Positions 1 through 5,785 of a DNA stretch of 11,230 nt are shown here, one piece after another. The translations under genes and the position numbers were made by a program. The stretch is from Actinomycetes bacterium (GTDB lineage: Bacteria > Actinomycetota > Actinomycetes > Actinomycetales > Actinomycetaceae): positions 1 to 11,230 of the forward strand of contig JAFAAX010000150.1 in assembly GCA_023426345.1 (NCBI GenBank), given 5' to 3'. Positions within the stretch are counted from its first letter, which is position 1. The number at the start of each line of letters is the position of its first letter. The notes under the pieces were generated by a model that saw only the letters and a list, made by a program, of their open reading frames with translations, ran no database searches and had not been told where the DNA came from.

Positions 1-26
1 GTCCCGGCCCCCGCGGGGGCCGGGAC
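1..26 (-). terminator. GC-rich hairpin downstream of flagellin gene
   Basis: Perfect inverted repeat of GTCCCGGCCCC and GGGGCCGGGAC around a CGCG loop, 28 bases past the flagellin stop codon in the direction of transcription. Its position and stability fit an intrinsic terminator for fliC. Any U-tract would lie beyond the first base of the window, so it cannot be confirmed. Confidence 0.7.
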
Positions 27-54
27 CGACCGGGAGTGGATCAGACCAGGCTCG

Positions 55-933
55 TCACTTGAGCAGCTGGAGGACGGTCTGAGGCATCGAGTTCGCCTGG
101 GCGAGCATCGCGGTGCCCGCCTGGGACAGGATCTGCGCGTTGGTGAACGACACCATCTCGGAGGCCATATCCGTGTCGCGGATCCGGGACTCCGAGGCGG
201 AGAGGTTCTCCATCGTCACGTTCACCGAGTTGATCGTGTGATCGAGGCGGTTCTGGTAGGCGCCCAGGTTCGCGCGGGCCGTCGAGATGTAGCCGATCGC
301 GCTGTCGAGGCTCTTGATGGTGGCCTGGGCCGTGGTGTTGTCGGTCACCGCGAACGCCGTGACGGTATCCGTGCCCACGGTGCCGCCGGCCTTGAGGGCG
401 GCCGCCATCGTCTTCACATCGGCGCTGGACAGGTCCACCGTGATCGTCGACGCGGCATCGCCGTCGGCGCCGACCTGGAAGATCAGCTTGCCGTCAGTGC
501 CTGAACCCGCGGAGGCGTCCAGCAGCTTCGTCCCGTTGAAGTTCGTCGACTCGGCGATGCGGCCGAGCTCGCTGATGAGGTTGTCCGCCTCGGTCTGGAT
601 GTTGCCGCGGGCGGCGGCGCTGTTCGAGTCGTTGCCGCCCTGGACGGCCAGGTCGCGCAGGCGCTGGAGGATCGAGTGGACCTCGGTCAGCGCGCCCTCA
701 GCGGTCTGGACCACCGAGATGCCGTCCTGCGCGTTGCGCGCCGCCACCTTGAGGCCGCCCACCTGGGAGCGCAGGCCCTCAGAGATCGCCAGGCCCGCCG
801 CGTCGTCGGCCGCGCGGTTGATCCGCAGGCCCGAGGACAGGCGCTCCAGCGAGGTGCTCAGCTTGTTCTGGGTGTTCGACAGGTTCCGGTATGCGTTCAG
901 CGCCGTGATGTTCTGATTGATGGTCAGAGCCAT
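55..933 (-). CDS. fliC: Flagellin (filament subunit)
   Basis: 292-aa flagellin, the exported protein that polymerises into the filament. The N-terminal D0/D1 block (about residues 1-140) has the family signatures MALTINQNITALNAYRNL, LSSGLRINRAADDAAGLAI and NFNGTKLLD. The C-terminal D1/D0 block (about 205-292) has IRDTDMASEMV and ends QTVLQLLK. The variable centre (about 141-205) is short, so this is a compact flagellin close in size to B. subtilis Hag (about 304 aa). Residues 90-98, QRLRDLAVQ, match the TLR5-recognised D1 site of enteric flagellins (QRVRELAVQ). The ATG is preceded by AGGAAGAAG at 942-950. The gene has its own sigma-28-type promoter and a leader hairpin, so its expression is probably separate from fliA, which lies 117 bp upstream on the same strand. 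Identification is secure; the symbol could equally be hag or flaA. Confidence 0.97.
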   Translation of the reverse strand: MALTINQNITALNAYRNLSNTQNKLSTSLERLSSGLRINRAADDAAGLAISEGLRSQVGGLKVAARNAQDGISVVQTAEGALTEVHSILQRLRDLAVQGGNDSNSAAARGNIQTEADNLISELGRIAESTNFNGTKLLDASAGSGTDGKLIFQVGADGDAASTITVDLSSADVKTMAAALKAGGTVGTDTVTAFAVTDNTTAQATIKSLDSAIGYISTARANLGAYQNRLDHTINSVNVTMENLSASESRIRDTDMASEMVSFTNAQILSQAGTAMLAQANSMPQTVLQLLK

Positions 934-963
934 GATCGTTTCTTCTTCCTGAAGTGCCGTGCA

Positions 964-981
964 CCGCCCATCCGTGGGCGG
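964..981 (-). promoter_or_regulatory. CsrA-type stem-loop in flagellin mRNA leader
   Basis: On the minus strand CCGCCCA-CGGA-TGGGCGG forms a perfect 7-bp stem. If the closing A-U pair opens, the loop is ACGGAU, matching the ANGGAN hexaloop known for CsrA/RsmA sites. It lies only a few bases inside the predicted 5' end (about 985). A second GGA is in the Shine-Dalgarno (947-950), 23 bases beyond the loop GGA, a spacing a CsrA dimer could bridge. B. subtilis hag has the same layout. CsrA binding here is inferred. Alternatively it is only a 5' mRNA-stabilising hairpin. Confidence 0.55.
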
Positions 982-990
982 ACATCCAGA

Positions 991-1017
991 TGATCGGCAC
1001 CCCCGGCCCGGCGTTGA
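991..1017 (-). promoter_or_regulatory. Sigma-28 (FliA/WhiG) type promoter of fliC
   Basis: Minus strand reads TCAA (1014-1017), a 15-base spacer, then GCCGATCA (991-998). The sigma-28 consensus is TAAA-N15-GCCGATAA, so this matches 3 of 4 and 7 of 8 positions with exact spacing. Transcription would start near 985, giving a leader of about 50 nt. The gene for the cognate sigma factor lies immediately upstream. Confidence 0.78.
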
Positions 1018-1027
1018 GCAAAGTCGA

Positions 1028-1048
1028 CGGCGGACCGCCGAACGGCGG
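1028..1048 (-). terminator. Possible hairpin(s) after fliA stop
   Basis: Alternating CGGCGG / CCGCCG / CGGCGG blocks directly after the fliA stop can form either of two 5-6 bp stems: 1028-1040, with a one-base gap, or 1035-1048, with a GTTC-type loop. There is no U-tract, and the fliC promoter starts only 11 bp further on. It may weakly insulate fliA from fliC, or it may be only GC-rich repetition. Confidence 0.3.
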
Positions 1049-1050
1049 GC

Positions 1051-1950
1051 TCAGGCCAGCTCGGCGACGTCCTGGCCCATCATCGCGACGATCTCCAGGC
1101 CCGGCACCGCCGCGCGGTCGGCCACGGCCCGGTAGTAGGCCAGGCGCCGGCGCTCGGCCACGCCGGGACGCTCGGCCGGCTCCCCGGTGGGCACGTCCGA
1201 CTCCAGGACCGTGTCCATCGCGCCCCGGAGCATCTCCAGCGCCTGGGAGCGCAGCTGCGAGATCCGCGACTGGCTGACGCCGAGCTCCGCGGACAGCTCC
1301 GCGGGCGTGGCGTCCTCGTAGAACAGCCCGACCACCACGCGCCGGAGGCGCTCGGGCAGCTCGTCGACCGCGACGCGCAGCACCTTGAGCTGCTCGCGGA
1401 ACAGGACCCCCTCCTCCGGGAGCAGGCCCTCGACCTCGAGGCGCTCGGCCTCCAGGGGGTCGGCGTCCAGGCTGACCGTGCGCACCGCGGCCGCGGCCCG
1501 GACCTCGCGGACGTCCGCGGCGTCCAGGCCCATCACCTGGGCGATCTCCTCGTCCTCGGGCACGCGTCCCAGCTGCGCCGCCATCTGGGCGCCCAGCTCG
1601 TCGATGCGGCGGGCCTTCTGCCGCCCGCCCCGCGACATCCAGTCCATCGCGCGCAGCTCGTCCACCAGGGCGCCGCGGATCCGGATCGTCGCGTAGCGCG
1701 CGAAGGGGACGCCCCGCTCGGGGGCGAACGCCCGCGACGCCTGCACCAGCGCCATCGCTCCGGCGGACGCCAGGTCCTCGCGCCGGACGTGGGCAGGCAC
1801 GCGCGTGATCATCTGGCTGACCTGATAGCCCACCAGGGCCAGGTTCTCCACCACCAGGTCGTTGCGCGCCTCGTCGGACAGAGAGGCCGCGCCCACCGTC
1901 GGCGGAAGCGCCGGCTCGAGCGGTTCCGCTGCGGGTGTGAACGTGTCCAC
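1051..1950 (-). CDS. fliA: Flagellar RNA polymerase sigma factor, FliA/WhiG family (sigma-28)
   Basis: 299-aa sigma-70-family factor that directs RNA polymerase to late flagellar promoters. Region 2 covers about residues 31-104, with RREDLASAGAMALVQASRAF and the diagnostic FARYATIRIRGALVDELRAMDW. Region 3 covers about 105-165, starting RGGRQKARRIDEL. Region 4 covers about 188-243, with the helix-turn-helix AELSAELGVSQSRISQLRSQAL. A tail of about 56 residues follows, including RRRLAYYRAVADRA, which I recall as usual in actinobacterial members. The start is GTG (1948-1950), with GGGGAG six bases upstream. An ATG at 1953-1955 is out of frame. Two elements resembling its target promoters lie in this window, before fliC and before flgN. 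No flgM-like anti-sigma gene is present. In non-flagellated streptomycetes the homologue is WhiG, but the flagellar neighbours decide for FliA. Confidence 0.95.
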   Translation of the reverse strand: MDTFTPAAEPLEPALPPTVGAASLSDEARNDLVVENLALVGYQVSQMITRVPAHVRREDLASAGAMALVQASRAFAPERGVPFARYATIRIRGALVDELRAMDWMSRGGRQKARRIDELGAQMAAQLGRVPEDEEIAQVMGLDAADVREVRAAAAVRTVSLDADPLEAERLEVEGLLPEEGVLFREQLKVLRVAVDELPERLRRVVVGLFYEDATPAELSAELGVSQSRISQLRSQALEMLRGAMDTVLESDVPTGEPAERPGVAERRRLAYYRAVADRAAVPGLEIVAMMGQDVAELA

Positions 1951-2139
1951 GGCATTCTCCCCAGCACGCGTCCGCGCGGGTGAGCAGCCGGGAGAAGTCG
2001 GGCCTCCCCTGCCAATCCCCGAGCGGACTTCGTCGTCCAGACAATCCGATGTGGTCCCGACCTGCGCACACAGTACCTCCCACTCGGGCCATCGGGAAGT
2101 CAGGACACCCTTATCCAGGGAATGGGGTCTCAGTTCCTA

Positions 2140-2153
2140 GACATCAAGATGTC
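2140..2153. promoter_or_regulatory. 14-bp palindrome, candidate operator
   Basis: GACATC-AA-GATGTC is a perfect inverted repeat with a 2-bp centre, about 190 bp upstream of fliA and 210 bp upstream of flgN. GACATCCAGATG at 981-992, over the fliC -10/start region, matches it in 11 of 12 positions. A shared flagellar regulator site is possible but unproven. Confidence 0.4.
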
Positions 2154-2174
2154 CACTGCGACAACCCTTCATCC

Positions 2175-2243
2175 GCACATTCCCGGCCGGAGAGGGCCGC
2201 TGACCGCGCATTCCAGAGTGGTCGGACATCTGTGGCGTATTCC
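2175..2243 (+). repeat. Three GCRYATTCC repeats about 30 bp apart
   Basis: GCACATTCC (2175-2183), GCGCATTCC (2206-2214) and GCGTATTCC (2235-2243) start 31 and 29 bp apart, close to three helical turns each. They end about 36 bp before the sigma-28-like promoter of the flgN operon, where activator sites would be expected. The regulator is unknown. Confidence 0.4.
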
Positions 2244-2278
2244 AAACTGCGACCTTACGCTGTCTCGACAGAATCCCC

Positions 2279-2305
2279 TCCACAATCGGCTCCGGCGGCC
2301 GATGA
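2279..2305 (+). promoter_or_regulatory. Sigma-28-like promoter of flgN-flgK-flgL-fliW
   Basis: TCCA (2279-2282), 15 bases, then GCCGATGA (2298-2305). The -10 matches GCCGATAA in 7 of 8 positions; the -35 is weak (2 of 4). Spacing and distance to the start codon (60 bp) are nearly those of the fliC promoter (57 bp). This supports FliA control of the operon. Confidence 0.55.
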
Positions 2306-2365
2306 GATGATTGACGTCCTGACGACCGACCGACCGGGGCCCCTGGGCACCGAGAGAGTTCACGC

Positions 2366-2848
2366 ATGTCATTGCAGACCTTGTCCACGTTCCTCTGGCA
2401 CGAGCGCCACCTGCTCGACCAGCTGCTGTACCGCCTCCAGGTGGAGCGCCTGGTGCTCGACGCCGGCCGCGCCGACCGTCTCCCGATGGCCGCGCAGGAC
2501 GTCGAGGATGTGCTGGAGCGGATCCGCACCGCCGAGCTGGGCCGTTCCACGGCCCTCGACGACGTGGTCCGCGATCTGCATCTGGACCCCGACGCGACGC
2601 TCGCCCAGGTCGCCGACGCCGTGGACGCTCCCTGGAACGACCTGTTCCGTCAGCACCGGGAGGCGCTGGTCGCCCTGGCGGGCGCGATCAGCGATGTCGC
2701 CCACGACAACCAGCAGGTCCTGGCGGCCGCGAACCACGCGGCCCAGGAGACCCTCATGGATCTCCAGCAGTCGCTGGGCACCTATGACGAGCACGGCGCG
2801 CCGCAGACGGGTCCGGCCGACGCCCAGATCGTCGACACCTCCATCTAA
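2366..2848 (+). CDS. flgN: FlgN-family flagellar chaperone
   Basis: 160-aa, mostly helical cytoplasmic protein. FlgN binds the C-terminal helices of FlgK and FlgL and delivers them to the flagellar export gate. The first 35 residues, with LSTFLWHERHLLDQLLYRLQ, match the start of actinobacterial FlgN-like proteins. Residues about 90-137 (FRQHREALVALAGAISDVAH onward) form a second long helix, and the last 25 residues are polar and probably disordered. It is the first gene of the operon, 9 bp before flgK, which is its expected client. The ATG has only a modest purine run, GAGAGAG at 2352-2358. FlgN sequences diverge strongly, so the call rests on the helix pattern and the flgK-flgL context. Confidence 0.85.
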   Translation: MSLQTLSTFLWHERHLLDQLLYRLQVERLVLDAGRADRLPMAAQDVEDVLERIRTAELGRSTALDDVVRDLHLDPDATLAQVADAVDAPWNDLFRQHREALVALAGAISDVAHDNQQVLAAANHAAQETLMDLQQSLGTYDEHGAPQTGPADAQIVDTSI

Positions 2849-2857
2849 GGGGTTCCC

Positions 2858-4330
2858 ATGAGTTCCTTCTCCACGCTCAACACGGCGCTCACGGCGCTCA
2901 ACGCCCAGCGCCAGGCGATCGACATCACGGGGCAGAACCTCGCCAACGTCAAGACCGCCGGCTACACCCGCCAGCGCGTCTCACTGACCGCGCTGCCCGC
3001 GACCTCGCCCGCCACCTTGTCCTCCGGATCGGTGATCTCCTCTGGAGGCGTGCGCGCGACGTCCGTGGACCGCCTGGGCGACGCCTTCCTGGAGATGCGG
3101 CTGCGCCAGACGACGTCCTCGGCCTCCTCCCTGGCGCAAGTGGCCGACGCGTGGACCGATGTCGAGGCGGTCCTGCAGGAGCCCGGCAAGGAGGGGCTGT
3201 CCGCCCAGCTCGACGCGTTCTACGCCAGCTGGCAGGACGTCGCGAACAATCCCGACAACGACGCCGTGCGCGCCACGCTGCTCCAAGGCGCCCAGTCGCT
3301 GGTCTCGAAGCTCCAGGAGTCCTACAGCTCCCTGGAGACGCATTGGGACACGGCCCGCGCCCAGGCCGACACCACGGCCATCGCGATCAACACCGCCGCC
3401 GCGCGCGTCGCCGACCTCAACCAGCAGATCACGGCCATCACCGCCTCGGGCGGCTCCGCGAACGAGCTCATCGACCAGCGGGCCACCCTGCTGGTCACCC
3501 TGGCGGGGCTCGCGGGAGCGGAGACGGCGACCCGCTCCGACGGATCGGTCGACGTCATGGTCGGGGGGAACGCCCTGGTGCGCGGCACCACCGTCCACGA
3601 GGTCCGCGTGGTGGGCACCCGCGATTTCGCCAGCGCCTCCGACGCCCCCAGCGCGACGAACCCCCTGGGGTCGGGACCCGTGCGCCTGGTCTGGTCCGAG
3701 GACACGGATCACGTCATCACGATGTCCGGGGGAACGCTGGACGGCTTGCTCCAGGTGATGTCGGCCCAGGGCCCGCTCGCGACGACGGCCGCCGACTACA
3801 ACGCGATCGCGGCGCAGCTGGCCTCTCACGCCGACGATTCTCTGGCCGGCGTCACCCTGGACACGGCCACCAGCATCAACCAGATGCACCGCCTGGCCTA
3901 CCAGACCGATGGCACGACCGCCGGCGGCGCCTTCTTCCAGCTCGACACGTCCCTGACCGGCAAGCCCGCGGTCATGCAGCTGACCGTCGCGGTCGGCTCG
4001 GCCTCGCAGATCGCCGTCGCGGAGCCCGGCATGGGGGGCGCCGACGCCCACGTGGCCGACCGGATCTCGCGGCTCACCGACACGACGGACGCCTGGGCGG
4101 CGGCCGTGGCGACGATCGGCGTCCAGTCCTCGCGCGCCCAGGCTCTGGCCGGGACCTCCGAGACCTCCCGCGCCTCCGCCGAGCAGCAGCTCCTGGCCGG
4201 CACGTCCGTCGACGAAGCCGAGGAGACCATGAACCTCATCGCCTACCAGCGGGCCTTCCAGTCCGCGGCGCGGTTGACGTCGACCATCGACGAGATGCTC
4301 GACACCCTCATCAACCGCATGGCGCAGTAA
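2858..4330 (+). CDS. flgK: Flagellar hook-associated protein 1 (FlgK)
   Basis: 490-aa junction protein that joins hook to filament (HAP1). The N-terminus has the rod/hook family motif: LNTALTALNAQRQAIDITGQ followed by NLANVKTAGYTRQRVSL (about residues 7-43). The C-terminal coiled segment has the FlgK closing pattern VDEAEETMNLIAYQRAFQSA (about 451-470) and DEMLDTLINRM. The centre is variable, and the protein is somewhat shorter than the enteric one (about 550 aa). There is no signal peptide, as expected for type III flagellar export. AAGGGG at 2847-2852 overlaps the flgN stop and lies 5 bases before the ATG, so translation is probably coupled. flgL follows after 21 bp. Confidence 0.97.
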   Translation: MSSFSTLNTALTALNAQRQAIDITGQNLANVKTAGYTRQRVSLTALPATSPATLSSGSVISSGGVRATSVDRLGDAFLEMRLRQTTSSASSLAQVADAWTDVEAVLQEPGKEGLSAQLDAFYASWQDVANNPDNDAVRATLLQGAQSLVSKLQESYSSLETHWDTARAQADTTAIAINTAAARVADLNQQITAITASGGSANELIDQRATLLVTLAGLAGAETATRSDGSVDVMVGGNALVRGTTVHEVRVVGTRDFASASDAPSATNPLGSGPVRLVWSEDTDHVITMSGGTLDGLLQVMSAQGPLATTAADYNAIAAQLASHADDSLAGVTLDTATSINQMHRLAYQTDGTTAGGAFFQLDTSLTGKPAVMQLTVAVGSASQIAVAEPGMGGADAHVADRISRLTDTTDAWAAAVATIGVQSSRAQALAGTSETSRASAEQQLLAGTSVDEAEETMNLIAYQRAFQSAARLTSTIDEMLDTLINRMAQ

Positions 4331-4351
4331 CGACCCGGAGGAGACGGACCC

Positions 4352-5272
4352 ATGATCGGTCGCGTGACCCAGACGTCGATGCAGTACTCCTCCATGAGGA
4401 GCCTGCAGTCCAACCAGAGCCGTCTGGCCGGCCTGCAGAACCAGCAGTCGACGGGCAAGATCCTCACCCGCCCCTCCGACGACCCGGCGGCCGCCGTGGA
4501 CGCGATGCGCCTGCGCACCCAGCAGCGCCTCAACACGCAGTACACCCGCAACACGAACGACGCCGTCGGCTGGCTGTCGACGATGGACTCCACCCTGACC
4601 ACCGTGTCCTCGCAGTTGACGGGCGTGCGCAACCTGATCATCCAGGCCGGCAACGGCGCCCTGTCCCCCACCCAGCGCGAGGCCATCGCCTCCCAGCTCG
4701 ACGCCGCCTCCGGCTCTCTGCTAGGCCTGGCGAACACCCAGTACATGGGGCGCGGGATCTTCGCCGGCACCAGCACCGCCGAATCCGCCTTCACGGCGAA
4801 CGGCGACGGGACGTACACCTGGACCGGCAACGCCGGGGCCACCGTGGAGCGCCGCCTGAACGCCGACACCACGGTCCGCGTCGACGCGGACGGCGCGTCC
4901 CTGTTCGGCACCGAGGCGGCGGGCTCGGCGTCGCCCTCGTCCCTGTTCGCCTTCATCGACGGCCTGGCCACCACGCTCCGGGATCCCGCTCAGACGCTCG
5001 ACGTCTCGGCCTCCCTCACCCGCATCGACGGCTTCTCCGCGAAGGTCCTCAGCGAGTCCTCCGCCGTGGGCACGCGGTACAACCAGGCGCAGGCCGCGCA
5101 GGCGAGCCAGCAGAGCCTGTCGATCTCCCTCACGCAGCAGCTCTCCGACGTCGAGGACGCCGATCTGGCGGAGACGATCATCGCCGTCCAGACCCAGCAG
5201 GTCGCCTACCAGGCGGCGCTGTCGGCCACGGCCCAGGTCCTCCAGCCCAGCCTCCTGGACTTCCTCCGATGA
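4352..5272 (+). CDS. flgL: Flagellar hook-associated protein 3 (FlgL)
   Basis: 306-aa second junction protein (HAP3), on which the filament assembles. It is flagellin-like at both ends. The N-terminus MIGRVTQTSMQYSSMRSLQ is followed by LQNQQSTGKILTRPSDDPAA (residues about 27-46), the standard FlgL motif. The C-terminus has LSDVEDADLAETIIAVQTQQ and ends SLLDFLR. Near residue 125 is NTQYMGRGIFAGT, the usual FlgL turn before the central domain. GGAGGAG at 4337-4343 lies 8 bases before the ATG. The stop overlaps the fliW start (ATGA), so the two are likely translationally coupled. Confidence 0.96.
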   Translation: MIGRVTQTSMQYSSMRSLQSNQSRLAGLQNQQSTGKILTRPSDDPAAAVDAMRLRTQQRLNTQYTRNTNDAVGWLSTMDSTLTTVSSQLTGVRNLIIQAGNGALSPTQREAIASQLDAASGSLLGLANTQYMGRGIFAGTSTAESAFTANGDGTYTWTGNAGATVERRLNADTTVRVDADGASLFGTEAAGSASPSSLFAFIDGLATTLRDPAQTLDVSASLTRIDGFSAKVLSESSAVGTRYNQAQAAQASQQSLSISLTQQLSDVEDADLAETIIAVQTQQVAYQAALSATAQVLQPSLLDFLR

Positions 5273-5733
5273 GCGAGGCCACCGGGCTGCCCGACGGGCG
5301 GCTCTCCTTCGCCGAGCCGATCCCCGGCCTCGGCTCGCACACGCAGTACCGCCTCACGGCCATCCCCGAGGCGCCGGGTCTGCACACGCTGCGGGCCGAC
5401 TCCCCCGGCGGCGGGCCCCGCCTGTACGTCGCGGACGCCGACGTCCTCCTGCCCGGCTACGAGCCCGAGGTGCCGGGCTTCGCCCGCGAGCTCCTGGGCG
5501 GCCCGGACGGCGCCGACCTCCGCCTGCTCGTCATCCTGCGCCCCGCGGATGAGGCCGGGCCCCTGTCCGCCAACCTGTTCGCCCCGATCGTCGTGGACGC
5601 GGCCACGGGCGCTGCCCTCCAGGTGCTCCTGGAGGGCAGCGACTGGCCGTTGCGCCTGCCCCTCCTCGACGGGGAGACGGAAACCGACGAGGGCGAGGAC
5701 GCCGAGGCGGAGACGCCGGCGGTCGAGGGCTGA
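5269..5733 (+). CDS. fliW: Flagellar assembly factor FliW
   Basis: 154-aa FliW. In B. subtilis and Campylobacter, FliW binds either cytoplasmic flagellin or CsrA, releasing CsrA from flagellin mRNA only when free flagellin is low. Family features are FAEPIPGLGSHTQYRL near the N-terminus, YVADADVLLPGYEPEVP, and the hallmark NLFAPIVVDAATG followed by DWPLRLPL (family NLLAPIVIN...DYPLRHPL). The last 21 residues are strongly acidic, with repeated E and D, and extend beyond the usual end of about 140-145 aa. The gene overlaps flgL by 4 bp. Many genomes have csrA directly after fliW, but here a terminator hairpin and a convergent operon follow, so any csrA is elsewhere. The fliC leader in this window has a matching candidate CsrA site. 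Confidence 0.93.
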   Translation: MSEATGLPDGRLSFAEPIPGLGSHTQYRLTAIPEAPGLHTLRADSPGGGPRLYVADADVLLPGYEPEVPGFARELLGGPDGADLRLLVILRPADEAGPLSANLFAPIVVDAATGAALQVLLEGSDWPLRLPLLDGETETDEGEDAEAETPAVEG

Positions 5734-5780
5734 GGTCGGCCGCCGGCCCCGCGCGTTTGGCGCGGACCCCGCGGCCGACC
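5734..5780. terminator. Bidirectional hairpin between fliW and the ABC operon
   Basis: GGTCGGCCGC (5734-5743) pairs perfectly with GCGGCCGACC (5771-5780), and inside it CCGCGC (5749-5754) pairs with GCGCGG (5760-5765) around GTTTG. It begins at the fliW stop and ends 5 bp before the stop of the convergent transporter gene, so it probably serves both. There is no long U-tract on either side. Confidence 0.75.
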
Positions 5781-5785
5781 CCGCC

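Larger units (their letters stand above)
1951..2365. other. Divergent fliA / flgN control region
   Basis: 415 bp without a credible gene between divergently transcribed fliA and flgN. It is visibly less GC-rich than the flanks, as expected of a promoter region. It holds a 14-bp palindrome (2140-2153), three ATTCC-type repeats about 30 bp apart (2175-2243) and a sigma-28-like element (2279-2305). For fliA I see only a weak minus-strand candidate, TACTGT at about 2069-2074 with a poor -35. The short open frames here lack coding character. Confidence 0.7.

Noticed and set aside
779..2092. Long minus-strand open frame of over 400 codons across fliC and fliA
   Set aside because: It lies in another frame of two secure genes and translates to Arg/Gly/Pro-rich sequence, the usual shadow of GC-biased third positions.
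2041..2120. Sigma-28-like match CCCGATGG on the minus strand upstream of fliA, suggesting autoregulation
   Set aside because: The -10 matches only 5 of 8 positions and the nearest TAA-type -35 needs a 13-14 base spacer. It is too weak beside the two better elements.
3151..5733. Very long plus-strand frame of about 860 codons covering flgK, flgL and fliW
   Set aside because: It is out of frame with flgK and flgL over most of its length and Arg-rich there. It becomes sensible only where it joins the true fliW frame.
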